The notes below the pieces were generated by a model that did not search any database, was not told the DNA's origin, and saw only the letters and a list, made by a program, of their open reading frames with translations. From the IMG/VR virus record IMGVR_UViG_3300035661_000275, positions 1-27,734 of that record: DNA of 27,734 bases; one strand, 5' to 3'. Numbering within the stretch: position 1 is the first letter of the stretch; each line of letters starts with the position of its first letter. Origin of the DNA: a virus. Positions 11,301 to 17,060 of the stretch are shown piece after piece. The translations under genes were made by a program, and so were the position numbers.

Positions 11301-12344
11301 AACCCGCACCTCAAGGAGGTTATGAGCGGTCTCATGGCGTACGAGAACATCGTGCTGCTTCCGCTTAGCCTGTTCTCGAACCTGATCGACCCGCTAGGCA
11401 TAGCCCTACGCTCGAACGACATGAAAGAGGCGTGGACCGCGTTCAAGTACGGCATAAAGGGCCTCGTCGATCAGGTACGTGGTGCGGGCCCTGACGCCCA
11501 GACTGAGATGGCCAGAACGCTGGGGCTCATCGGCGACCAGCTCGTACTAGATTCCATGGGGCAGATGTACAACTCGATGTACATGAGCAAATTCCTGAAG
11601 AACCTCAACACGAAGTTCTTCCGCTACAACGGCATGGAGAGGTGGAATCAGAACATGCGGGTGGCCGCAATGGTGGCTGCGCAGCGATTTATCCTCGCAA
11701 ATCTGGGCCACGAACGGTACCTATCGGAGCTTGGGATCAAGGATTCTGACGTTTTTCAGCTCGCGGACGGAAGAATAGCCCTCACAAAGGACCAATTACT
11801 ACAGTCTGGAGCCAAAAAATCGGAGGTATCAGCCATCGAAAAGCGGATTCAGGCGGCGGTTTTCAAGTGGGTTGACGGCGCCGTCCTCCGCCCAAACGCG
11901 GCCCATCGGCCGATCTGGGGGAGCGATCCGCGATATCAGTTGATCTTCCACTTGAAGCAGTACACCTACAGTTTCCAGAACACGATCCTGCGCCGCGTCA
12001 GCGAAGAGCTGCGGCACGGGAACGTTGTGCCGGCGTGGATTTTGATGTCGTACGTGCCGTTCATGTTCGCCAGCGATACCGTCAAGGGATTGGTTACTGG
12101 AACGCTCCACTCCTCTGCAGACCTATATTCCATTGCAAGTCAATCACTTGCGAGATCTGGCATCTTGGGGACAGGTGTGTTCGGCGAGGACGCTTGGGGT
12201 GATCTGAAGCGCGGCAAGCTGCCGGGCACTACGTTCCTTGGCCCCACGTTCGACCACCTGACGACCCTACTATCAGGCCTCAGCGGGCATGCGAGCATGG
12301 GCCAAGTCATAAACCGCTCAGTGCCGCTTGCCAAGTACGTTTGA
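5379..12344 (+). CDS. Giant polyvalent-type virion protein with HExxH metallopeptidase domain
   Basis: This 2321-residue protein begins one base after the previous stop. The N-terminal 280 residues contain Gly/Ala-rich hydrophobic helices, followed by Gly-rich linkers and long charged helical stretches. Two related modules of about 65 residues (1140-1204 and 1378-1446) flank a compact alpha/beta-looking domain (about 1245-1352). Residues 1557-1561 are HESLH, a zinc-peptidase HExxH motif, and 'EERLAYMYQFW' about 52 residues later offers a third metal ligand (E1612 or E1613). This pattern matches the metallopeptidase of phage polyvalent proteins. The C-terminal part holds 'YVKNYFPRVW' and hydrophobic stretches near 1985-2010, again as in those proteins. 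Such proteins are thought to enter the cell with phage DNA. I see no lysozyme or transglycosylase motif. Substrate and ejection are inferred. Confidence 0.85.
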   Translation: MATSISSLRTNRDEPNPFTRLTTDGQISPAAQYALLPEESQFTKGLRTTAAALTAGSYTDEALSKEAAGDPAYTDALNRATQVLQDTRMYAPRVSSLRDVHSLGDAGDYAASALGQGAMSMVPMIPTLAAAALTRNLGLVGKAIGHGVAAVPMYDMGRGAAALEQYQDPEQMKAPVQDRETAARARGVIDTAFASAVPIGIGKTLLQKPAGSLLGHIGREAAIMGATGGAQRVADYGTEKYIDPNKQLDPWDVADAVAGGALTGGAMSGVFRGPAHAAAALLGRGKDAMPDMSGIKNPFQRGDDTGDGAGAGGVADMPNEGGGGGAAAGPAPADTVLDKMAGFGQAVKERFGDDFAAAGDKAKDVTGKAKDIVSDTLDRMTEAVRTAENPGDFLSKVFGTSLEDEASADAFGQPKPTLKGGTIEETEANVRHDDEQRATRASRYADELLNDPVTPDEVKQRVVDMGGDFTDPDNQSFLARTLVTQRGGEKAGSAVKDLIDLDKSVSAKGSEIAGDATDGAQDRVVKKNLQSATPAEEAAFSKVVFDGLTDEAKASPDVRRHLSDVTNAMMAFAAKTGDVTAKDLPTLTKLSNAMSLFKDPDAMAKTLVEYANLPRPEDSFLSRIKSITNAQQDMKQPNSFLVSSLTPEARRQLTAPQLQRIAQLVDQFTLIDSADSKKGTALVNGLASAFGSPESAKAVLDYYAKQNKADLRFDPNETLQEDGSNPINVHEAPEASYQFKDAKSMRPFSVLRGTQRGAKESSRAAVDMMGSGSVGPDARAHPVPYSEYVARTGRDPGAEVRRIANDIKERIAGHESRTGEDRSQQINELKGELSAMREAYKKGGAKAALDLYEVLKVSDAKAYDGTIASDEDVAAYGKLTKDPSASKTRVTFERTDGSKLTLSAESMWKSQGDKEGSGRGEGASRRMRRLFSDAVASVLARDDVKGLSTNLDDVVLDRKTGARLKPERDDEYYDMVKSALKGAEGSLKELEGKLSEVADEFTELLDDDSGVAESRRAEIKLALQRNVDRLQERLNELKKNRGGVPAETVVKKRLRMYTEAAANISALEFEHEVEQSDMNRKGVTGEDDGKSIGSNGLPRTRSNEELNNTSPRRYEEDTGAALGSTRAPMTGAGGGSKNGDARPLSPKELTTLHDVAVKGNWDRIDTPEKMQSYKELASRAIEELGQIPEDRLTRMQRGLLDKLRWGASPPSEPPSESPKKDVAYKNKVELTGDSPYLGKDQEKSDRADKFIGRGSEKSSTNQYMKDWGELANTGKYTKDDTVFISAEGNRKGRIEPDWNEIKKAVDAGATLITDAKADRGRQYNVGEREVAKFLSDNGYAESSPGTWAPVQREGRAETPKTEPNPAASSRETAKKIDDTRALSPDALTDLYDVAVKDNWGRLDTPGKVLRFTDMAVKAFEQLKKIPALDLTDTQSQLRFRLEELLDPKGSFDWGSMWDGLEPTDAQRARLEELIRPKAEPGSARQSAMNPNSGEPGKIDKQAIIDEIARIRGKDVKVAFAKFADIGASGEFSMSPDKTKRLIKIAVDSLNPMSVAWHESLHDFMAVLGGSKAERKLKADLLAASEAPQVMSKMRELLKDHPEALMQIEKDREERLAYMYQFWAEGALKLGPTGTNIFSRIVTFFREMLGVLSQDQKIDRLLTALHGGKFSEPSLVGAVLEDLKAETLPDRIRRVSGPLGDTAEALFTATTDRLRNTNVEALTELADMFHREPGREAPGKLPFMQRRAQQTGKRLNQLQDILGDTSAEDRRRALENMQAMKPPSSPLEMRLAAYLKDIHDYMVENGVKRFDHSTKKWEDLGYVKNYFPRVWDKGTIRNNEAEFVKLLEQYVGKEQARETFNALVNGDGSIELAENEHSLGFTPWNPSVLDRRFTFIDPSNAGDFAKYQSKDLVDVMTTYAQRAVHRAEYANDFGNDGEVITSKLLKAQKQGATQDELDMARKATMAMEGTLGYNFNPHLKEVMSGLMAYENIVLLPLSLFSNLIDPLGIALRSNDMKEAWTAFKYGIKGLVDQVRGAGPDAQTEMARTLGLIGDQLVLDSMGQMYNSMYMSKFLKNLNTKFFRYNGMERWNQNMRVAAMVAAQRFILANLGHERYLSELGIKDSDVFQLADGRIALTKDQLLQSGAKKSEVSAIEKRIQAAVFKWVDGAVLRPNAAHRPIWGSDPRYQLIFHLKQYTYSFQNTILRRVSEELRHGNVVPAWILMSYVPFMFASDTVKGLVTGTLHSSADLYSIASQSLARSGILGTGVFGEDAWGDLKRGKLPGTTFLGPTFDHLTTLLSGLSGHASMGQVINRSVPLAKYV
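8796..9716 (+). repeat. Duplicated ~65-codon module in the giant gene
   Basis: Residues 1140-1204 (8796-8990) and 1378-1446 (9510-9716) of the giant protein are related. By hand alignment, 26 of the first 49 residues are identical, including the shared cores LSP, DVAVK, NW and DTP. The two copies flank a separate domain at about 9111-9434, giving a repeat-domain-repeat layout. Confidence 0.8.
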
Positions 12345-12357
12345 CCGAAACCAAGCA

Positions 12358-12383
12358 CGAAGCCCCGATTCGTTGGGGCTTCG
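12358..12383 (+). terminator. Hairpin ending the structural gene block
   Basis: A perfect nine-base-pair stem (CGAAGCCCC at 12358-12366, GGGGCTTCG at 12375-12383) encloses an eight-base loop. It starts 14 bases after the stop of the giant gene. The bases after it (TCACTTCGT) are not a strong T-run, so it may be a weak or Rho-assisted terminator. Confidence 0.6.
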
Positions 12384-12397
12384 TCACTTCGTAAGCG

Positions 12398-12431
12398 TAA
12401 GGAGATCGTGATGCCCGGTGAGATGCTCTAA
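12398..12431 (+). other. Orphan Shine-Dalgarno with six-codon open frame
   Basis: AAGGAG lies six bases before an ATG at 12411. That ATG opens a frame of only six sense codons (M-P-G-E-M-L) ending at TAA 12429-12431, exactly where the AT-rich stretch begins. It may be a leader peptide or the leftover start of a lost gene. Expression is not shown. Confidence 0.4.
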
Positions 12432-12444
12432 GTACTTATCACTA

Positions 12445-12482
12445 TTACATTTTTTCTATTCCTTACGAACTTACATTTTTTC
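12445..12482 (+). repeat. Two copies of TTACATTTTTTC, 26 bases apart
   Basis: The exact 12-mer TTACATTTTTTC occurs at 12445-12456 and 12471-12482. The spacing of 26 bases start to start and the location in non-coding AT-rich DNA make a binding-site role (origin, promoter or operator) possible, but this is inference. Confidence 0.7.
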
Positions 12483-12503
12483 AGATAAATAAAACAGTAG
12501 GTA

Positions 12504-12530
12504 TAGATAGTATATGTAGATAGTTGATAG
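12504..12530 (+). repeat. TAGATAG direct repeats
   Basis: TAGATAG occurs at 12504-12510 and 12517-12523 (period 13), followed directly by the variant TTGATAG at 12524-12530. It adjoins the 12-mer repeats in the same AT-rich stretch. Confidence 0.6.
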
Positions 12531-12604
12531 CAGTGATGGTGGTTTCTATAAAGGTTACCCCGCCTCGTTACGAAAGTTTCGTCAGGACCCATCCGTCGCC
12601 GGCC

Positions 12605-12634
12605 TTGCACCACCAGCCCGTGATGTGGTATATT
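12605..12634 (+). promoter_or_regulatory. Possible sigma70-like promoter for the reductase
   Basis: TATATT (12629-12634) matches five of six bases of a -10 box. TTGCAC (12605-12610), 18 bases upstream, is only a weak -35 box. A start near 12641 would place the hairpin at 12641-12657 at the very 5' end of the transcript. The AT-rich stretch upstream could also act as an UP element. Confidence 0.3.
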
Positions 12635-12640
12635 TTCCGC

Positions 12641-12661
12641 AGCCCCCCAGAGGGGCTTTTT
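12641..12661 (+). terminator. Rho-independent terminator-like hairpin before the reductase
   Basis: AGCCCC (12641-12646) pairs with GGGGCT (12652-12657) around a five-base loop, followed by TTTTT-like sequence (12658-12661 after the paired T). It lies only 22 bases before the reductase ATG. It may stop read-through from the left, or act as a 5' hairpin or attenuator if the promoter just upstream is real. Confidence 0.55.
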
Positions 12662-12683
12662 CAGCCTTCGAGGAAAACCCGCC

Positions 12684-14597
12684 ATGGACATCGCCGCCAA
12701 AGCCGACCTGCCTGTCTCTCTCCCCACCCCCCTTCAGTCGTTCATCCACAAGTCCCGCTACGCCCGCTGGCTTGACGCCGAACAGCGCCGCGAGGACTGG
12801 CCCGAGACCGTTGACCGCTACGTCAACTTCTTCGCCAAACGCTTCCCCGAGCTGTATCCTGCCTCTCGCGTGAAGGCCGCCATCCAGTCGCTGCGCTGCA
12901 TGCCCTCCATGCGCGCCCTGATGACCGCTGGCCCTGCCCTCGAGAAGGACGAGATGGCTGGGTATAACTGCTCCTACATCGCCGTGGACAACGTCCGCGC
13001 CTTCGATGAAATCCTGTACATCCTGATGTGCGGTACGGGCGTCGGCTTCAGTGTCGAGCGCCAGAACATCAACCAGCTGCCCGAAGTGGCTGAGACTTTT
13101 CACCCCAGCACCACGGTCATTACGGTCAAGGACAGCAAGATCGGCTGGGCCAGCGCCTTCCGCGAGCTGATCAGTCTGCTGTACGCTGGACAGATCCCAC
13201 AGTGGGACGTCAGCAAAGTGCGCCCTGCCGGCGCGAAGCTGAAGACCTTCGGCGGCCGCGCTTCTGGCCCCAAGCCGCTGGTCGACCTGTTCAAGTTCTC
13301 CGTAGCTCTGTTCAAGGGTGCTGCAGGCCGCAAGCTGACCTCCGTCGAGTGCCATGACCTCGTCTGCAAGATCGCCGACATCGTCGTGGTGGGCGGTGTG
13401 CGCCGCTCGGCCCTGATCTCCCTGTCCAACCTGTCTGACGACCGCATGCGCGTGGCGAAGTCGGGCAAGTGGTGGGAAACTGAACCCCAGCGCGCGCTGG
13501 CCAACAACTCTGCCGCCTACACGGAGCGCCCCGACATGGAGATCTTCCTGAAGGAGTGGCAGGCCCTTATCGAGTCGAAGTCCGGGGAGCGCGGCATCTT
13601 CAATCGCGTGGCGGCGAAAAAGAAGGCGGCTGAGTCTGGCCGTCGCAATCCGGACTTCGATTTCGGTACCAACCCCTGCGGAGAGATCCTTCTGCGCTCC
13701 GCCGGTCTGTGCAACCTGACTGAGGTGGTTATCCGCGCTGGCGACACGCTCGAGGACCTGATGGAGAAGGTCGAGGTGGCCACCATCATGGGCACCTTCC
13801 AGTCGACCCTCAGCAAGTTCCGCTACGTGCGCAGCGTGTGGCAGAAGAACCAAGAGGAGGAACGCCTGCTTGGTGTCTCCATGACTGGCATCATGGACCA
13901 CGAGGTGCTGTCCAAGGTCTCCGATGAAGCCGCCAGCTGGCTGGCGGTCCTGCGTGTCCATGCCGTCAAGACGAACGCCGAATGGGCTGCCAAGCTGGGC
14001 ATCAATCAGTCCGTGGCGATCACCACTGTGAAACCGTCCGGCACGGTCTCCCAGCTCGTGGATTCTGCGTCCGGCATCCACCCCCGATACAGCAAGCACT
14101 ACATCCGCACCGTGCGCGCCGACAAGAAGGATCCTCTGGCACAGTTCATGCGTGCGGAAGGCTTCCCTGTCGAGGACTGTGTGCTGAAGGGCGACACAAC
14201 TGATGTGTTCAGCTTCCCCGTGGAAGGCCCGGAGCACGCCGTGTTCCGCAATGACATGACGGCCGTCGAGCAGCTGGACCACTACCTGATGTTCAAGCAG
14301 CACTGGTGTGAGCACAACCCGTCGATCACCGTCTACGTGCGTGATCACGAGTGGCTGGCCGTCGGTGATTGGGTGTACCGCAACTTCGACGACGTCGGTG
14401 GCGTGTCGTTCCTGCCCCACAGCGACCACACCTACCAGCAGGCACCATACCAAGAGTGCTCGAAGGAGGAGTACGACGCGCTGGTTGCGAGGATGCCAGA
14501 CTTCGACTGGGCGGGCCTGCAGCGGTTCGAGAGGGACGATTCGACGACCAACCAGCAAACGCTGGCCTGCTCGGCTGGTGCCTGCGACGTCCTGTGA
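12684..14597 (+). CDS. Adenosylcobalamin-dependent (class II) ribonucleoside-triphosphate reductase
   Basis: This 637-residue enzyme would reduce ribonucleotides to deoxyribonucleotides using coenzyme B12. The active-site motif NPCGE is present (N330, C332, E334). C96 (in 'GYNCSYIAV') and C343 (11 residues after C332) fit the redox pair of the monomeric Lactobacillus leichmannii-type enzyme. The C-terminal C-x4-C pair (C629 and C634, 'CSAGAC') fits the thioredoxin-accepting tail. 'KPSGT' is also present. The monomeric class usually has about 700 residues, so this is a slightly compact form. The ATG at 12684 has AGGA nine bases upstream (12671-12674). It stands alone on the + strand between the late block and the convergent leftward genes, with hairpins on both sides, so it is probably its own transcription unit. 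Confidence 0.95.
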   Translation: MDIAAKADLPVSLPTPLQSFIHKSRYARWLDAEQRREDWPETVDRYVNFFAKRFPELYPASRVKAAIQSLRCMPSMRALMTAGPALEKDEMAGYNCSYIAVDNVRAFDEILYILMCGTGVGFSVERQNINQLPEVAETFHPSTTVITVKDSKIGWASAFRELISLLYAGQIPQWDVSKVRPAGAKLKTFGGRASGPKPLVDLFKFSVALFKGAAGRKLTSVECHDLVCKIADIVVVGGVRRSALISLSNLSDDRMRVAKSGKWWETEPQRALANNSAAYTERPDMEIFLKEWQALIESKSGERGIFNRVAAKKKAAESGRRNPDFDFGTNPCGEILLRSAGLCNLTEVVIRAGDTLEDLMEKVEVATIMGTFQSTLSKFRYVRSVWQKNQEEERLLGVSMTGIMDHEVLSKVSDEAASWLAVLRVHAVKTNAEWAAKLGINQSVAITTVKPSGTVSQLVDSASGIHPRYSKHYIRTVRADKKDPLAQFMRAEGFPVEDCVLKGDTTDVFSFPVEGPEHAVFRNDMTAVEQLDHYLMFKQHWCEHNPSITVYVRDHEWLAVGDWVYRNFDDVGGVSFLPHSDHTYQQAPYQECSKEEYDALVARMPDFDWAGLQRFERDDSTTNQQTLACSAGACDVL

Positions 14598-14672
14598 CGG
14601 GGCGGCGGGCGAGGGCTAAGCAACTCTGAAATAGTTTGGCATCCCTCAGCGAAGAGGGAAAAAGAGAGAGAG

Positions 14673-14690
14673 AGAGCCCTACGGGGCTCT
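14673..14690. terminator. Bidirectional terminator between convergent genes
   Basis: AGAGCCC (14673-14679) and GGGCTCT (14684-14690) form a seven-base-pair stem around TACG. A UACG loop closed by C-G is a UNCG-type, very stable tetraloop. TTCTACTT follows on +. On - the hairpin is followed by a CT-run and TTTTT (complement of 14657-14672). It lies between the reductase and the convergent small gene. Confidence 0.75.
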
Positions 14691-14692
14691 TT

Positions 14693-14926
14693 CTACTTCC
14701 GAAGCGACTTCTTGGTCGCGTTCTTCCAGTAGTGACGACCGTCCTTGGACATGCACCACGGGTCTGAGACCTCGCGGTAGTCGATAGGGATCGGGTCGTC
14801 AGGTCCAGCTTTGAGCCGGTCCCTGAACTTGGCGCGCAGGCGCTTGTGCCACAGCCGCTTGTCCTCAGCTTCTGAGGTCGCAGTGGTGTTCCCGAAGATA
14901 GGGGTCTTACGGCGGCTGCGGCTCAT
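14693..14926 (-). CDS. Small basic phage protein (MSRSRRKTPIFG type)
   Basis: This 77-residue protein starts at ATG 14926, one base after the ThyX stop (TGATATGA), which suggests translational coupling. The frame is open further upstream into thyX, but that start would overlap thyX by about 60 bases and is less likely. The N-terminus 'MSRSRRKTPIFGNTT', an Arg/Lys/Trp-rich helix (DKRLWHKRLRAKFRDRLK) and 'VSDPWCMSKDGRHYW' near the end match a small hypothetical protein that I have seen in many unrelated phages. Its function is unknown; its charge would suit nucleic-acid binding, which is only inference. It is the last gene of the leftward block and ends just before the shared terminator. Confidence 0.75.
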   Translation of the reverse strand: MSRSRRKTPIFGNTTATSEAEDKRLWHKRLRAKFRDRLKAGPDDPIPIDYREVSDPWCMSKDGRHYWKNATKKSLRK

Positions 14927-14927
14927 A

Positions 14928-15710
14928 TCACACCTTGCTGTGGGCGAACTTCCATTCACCGTTATGGAAGCGCTCCATGTCGCCATAGATCGTCGGGAAC
15001 TTGGCCTTCAGCTGCTGAGCAACGTCGCCAATGATCACGCGGATCTCTTCTTCGGCATGCATGGAAGTGCGCATCTCGATGATGTGGCGCCACGCACGGT
15101 GGTTGCCAGTCATCACGATGTGGTTGGCCTGCCCGTTGCCGAGGATGCGGCGGAAAGCACTCGTGAGCCGTTTCTTCAGTCCGAAGTCAGTCATGGTCTC
15201 AATACCCGTGACCCTGACCAGCTCAGCGAGGTTCTCTTCCATCTGTGCATTCGCACGTTGGAAGATGGCCACAGCTTCGGGGTACGCGGTCAACTCGTCG
15301 GGCATGTACATGTCGACTTCGTCACTACGCACGTAGCGCCCGCTGGTCTGGCTGAACGCCGTACCAGCGCGGTGGCGCACCAGCTCGTGCGTAACCACAC
15401 GCGACACGTTCGTCAAGAAGAAGGTGACAGACGAGTGCTCCAGCACGCTACCGTGCCCGTTGGCGACGATCCCCTGCTGGATATAGTCGTAGTTGTTGCG
15501 ACCACCTACCTTGGTCAGGTTCTTGTTCATCGAGGTGTCGAATGACATGTAACAGGACTTGCCAGCGAACTCGGTGAGTACGTCGGCGTCGTTGTCACTG
15601 TCCGTGGTCCAGCCGTCCACACCAAGGTGCAGAAGGGCATGGTCTATGGCCGCATAGTCTACCTTCGTCTCGGCGATGAGGAAGGCCTTGGGGACGATGA
15701 GTTTACCCAT
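14928..15710 (-). CDS. thyX: FAD-dependent thymidylate synthase ThyX
   Basis: This 260-residue enzyme would make dTMP from dUMP using methylene-tetrahydrofolate, with NADPH reducing its FAD. The ThyX signature RHR (residues 112-114) is followed by 'AGTAFSQTSGRY', giving the RHR-x(5)-S form with S120, S123 and R125 downstream. 'HGSVLEHSSVTF' (86-97) and 'NHRAWRHIIEMR' supply further conserved His and Arg residues of the family. Length is usual for ThyX. The ATG at 15710 has GGAG nine bases upstream and overlaps the end of the preceding small gene by eight bases. Together with the dNMP kinase, the MazG-like enzyme and the reductase on the other strand it forms a phage dNTP supply set. Confidence 0.96.
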   Translation of the reverse strand: MGKLIVPKAFLIAETKVDYAAIDHALLHLGVDGWTTDSDNDADVLTEFAGKSCYMSFDTSMNKNLTKVGGRNNYDYIQQGIVANGHGSVLEHSSVTFFLTNVSRVVTHELVRHRAGTAFSQTSGRYVRSDEVDMYMPDELTAYPEAVAIFQRANAQMEENLAELVRVTGIETMTDFGLKKRLTSAFRRILGNGQANHIVMTGNHRAWRHIIEMRTSMHAEEEIRVIIGDVAQQLKAKFPTIYGDMERFHNGEWKFAHSKV

Positions 15711-15879
15711 GGTTTTGCGCTCCGTTTTGGTTGTGCTTTCGTTCGTACTCGAGCAGTTTGAGGAATGCCTCCCTCACGAAGAGGGCTTCGCGGTTGCCAG
15801 CCAGCCCTGTGCGGATGGCCGCAATGACCCTCGCGTATTCGTTCGGGAGAACCGGTCTGTCTTCAAAACGCTTTTCCAT
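15703..15879 (-). CDS. Small hypothetical protein upstream of thyX
   Basis: This is a 58-residue protein if it starts at ATG 15879 ('MEKRFEDRPVLPNEYARV'); GTG at 15891 would add four residues. It is mostly helical and charged, with 'REALFVREAFLKLLEYERKH' in the middle, and no motif that I recognise. Its 3' end overlaps thyX by eight bases and its start overlaps the MazG-like gene by 17 bases, a layout typical of real phage genes. No strong ribosome site is seen, so translation may depend on coupling to the gene before it. Confidence 0.6.
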   Translation of the reverse strand: MEKRFEDRPVLPNEYARVIAAIRTGLAGNREALFVREAFLKLLEYERKHNQNGAQNHG

Positions 15880-16423
15880 GCTTGTAGCCACGCCCTTTGT
15901 TGAACTTCATCTTGGCTTCAACGGCCTGAGCCACGCGCCAGCCACGTGCATGTGCCTGATCCATCATGCGGATGACAGCATCGGCGAACTCGGCTTCAGC
16001 CGCCGTGAACTCAGGCACTTTGTCGTCCGGCGGGTTGCCGTGGCGCAGGCCTTCGACAGCCTCGGCCAGCTCGGTGACAACGAGCATGATCATCTCGCTG
16101 TCATTGCGCTCAGTGCCAGACTCCCAGAAGCCCTTCTCCTTGGCGATCTGGTGGCTGTCCGCAGCGGTGCTGATCCAGCCGCGCACAAAGGGGCTCAGGC
16201 GACCCGGTACGGTGCTACCGATGGTATCGGCAACGAACTGAAGCGCTTCAGCCAATTGGAGACGTCCAGCACCCGGCGGGAACTGGGTGACAAGAGGAGT
16301 GCCGTCGCCGAAATCGATGGAGAACCCGGAGTGTTCCCCATCGACAAGGACGCGCACGGTCATATCCGGAGTGCCTTCCGACTGGAAGACGGCGGTGGTA
16401 GCGATTTCGGGGTTGAAGTTCAT
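15863..16423 (-). CDS. MazG-like nucleoside triphosphate pyrophosphohydrolase
   Basis: I chose ATG 16423 (186 residues); the frame extends upstream through the previous gene, but that extension is low-complexity shadow sequence. The C-terminal half carries the all-alpha NTP pyrophosphohydrolase signature: E118 and E121 in 'TELAEAVEG', and E145 and D148 in 'EFADAVIR', matching the ExxE...ExxD metal-binding pattern. 'KMKFNKGRGYKHGKAF' at the end is also typical of phage MazG-like proteins. The N-terminal 70 residues form a small domain that I do not recognise. The enzyme probably hydrolyses NTPs or dNTPs to monophosphates; in phages this may feed dNTP synthesis or lower alarmone or odd-nucleotide pools. 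Its exact substrate cannot be read from the sequence. Confidence 0.85.
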   Translation of the reverse strand: MNFNPEIATTAVFQSEGTPDMTVRVLVDGEHSGFSIDFGDGTPLVTQFPPGAGRLQLAEALQFVADTIGSTVPGRLSPFVRGWISTAADSHQIAKEKGFWESGTERNDSEMIMLVVTELAEAVEGLRHGNPPDDKVPEFTAAEAEFADAVIRMMDQAHARGWRVAQAVEAKMKFNKGRGYKHGKAF

Positions 16424-16436
16424 AGTCGTGCTTTCT

Positions 16437-17060
16437 TCAGTGACGTGGGTAGGAAACATTTCGGACGGTAGGGTCCCAGCAGGATCGACAAGATCCGCAG
16501 ACGCCTCCCTGCTTGTAGGCGGGGCATGTTGCATGTGCCGCCTCGGTGACAACAGTGCTGGTGTTGAAGAACTTGATCGGGGCGTAGCCATCAATCATTG
16601 CTCCTGATACTCGAACTACGAGGTTCTCGGGGAATTTGCCCACCGTGTTTAGGTACTGAGACACGAGAGCGTTTTCACGCGTAGGCAGCCAAAACTTGGT
16701 GTTGGGGCACAGGCGGGCCACCTCCACGATGTTGGCAAGATGCCACATCCCTTGGAGATCTCCGCTGTCATGCCAGCGGAAGTAGTCGCACTTGTGTTTG
16801 TTCAAGGTCCAAGCCATAGCCTGAACCCATAGTGGGTGCTTGAGAGACTGGAAACGACGCTCTTGGGCATTCTGCACGTTGGGGAAAGCGTACCGGCCCT
16901 TTAGCGCGTAGCAGTCTGCACAGACGCTGCCCGGCACCTTGTGGAGCTTCATCCCGACCTTGCAGTGCTTGGCCGGGATGCCATAAGCATAGCCGGGCAT
17001 CTTGGAGGGTTTTCCGAGTCCACCATGAATGGCTTCAGCCTCTTTGAGGGTCTTGAACAT
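16437..17060 (-). CDS. Cysteine-rich GP88-like phage protein
   Basis: This 207-residue protein probably starts at ATG 17060; a TTG two codons earlier is less likely. It has nine Cys: C33, C47 and C50 (C-x2-C in 'VCADCYALKGRYAF'), C91, C118, C179, and a C-terminal cluster C188, C191 and C194 ('CGSCRSCWDP') that ends in 'VSYPRH'. The CADCYA segment and the C-terminal CGxCRxCW cluster fit my memory of the mycobacteriophage GP88 family, which is thought to bind metal or Fe-S. A distant link to radical-SAM-like folds is possible but not shown. 'FRWHDSGDLQG' and 'FWLPTREN' add conserved-looking polar residues. Its reaction is unknown. It sits between the MazG-like gene and a short hydrophobic gene in the nucleotide-metabolism stretch. 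Confidence 0.65.
   Translation of the reverse strand: MFKTLKEAEAIHGGLGKPSKMPGYAYGIPAKHCKVGMKLHKVPGSVCADCYALKGRYAFPNVQNAQERRFQSLKHPLWVQAMAWTLNKHKCDYFRWHDSGDLQGMWHLANIVEVARLCPNTKFWLPTRENALVSQYLNTVGKFPENLVVRVSGAMIDGYAPIKFFNTSTVVTEAAHATCPAYKQGGVCGSCRSCWDPTVRNVSYPRH

Larger units (their letters stand above)
12345..12683. other. 339-base non-coding gap between late block and reductase
   Basis: No convincing gene lies here. In order it holds: the hairpin at 12358-12383; an orphan ribosome site with a six-codon open frame (12398-12431); a very AT-rich stretch from about 12431 to 12530 (25 of 100 bases are G or C) with two kinds of short direct repeat; a possible promoter (12605-12634); and a second terminator-like hairpin (12641-12661) before the reductase start. 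The base composition is sharply different from all surrounding genes. Confidence 0.8.

Noticed and set aside
12582-14558. Long open frame (658 codons) on the - strand opposite the reductase
   Set aside because: It is antisense to a well-supported enzyme gene, has low-complexity His/Val/Leu/Gly-rich composition and no motif. Long antisense frames are expected in GC-rich genes.
14655-14676. A-run followed by AG dinucleotide run
   Set aside because: It is a short simple repeat joined to the terminator hairpin; nothing suggests a separate function.
14811-15545. 244-codon frame on the + strand opposite thyX
   Set aside because: It is antisense to the ThyX coding sequence, whose motifs are clear.
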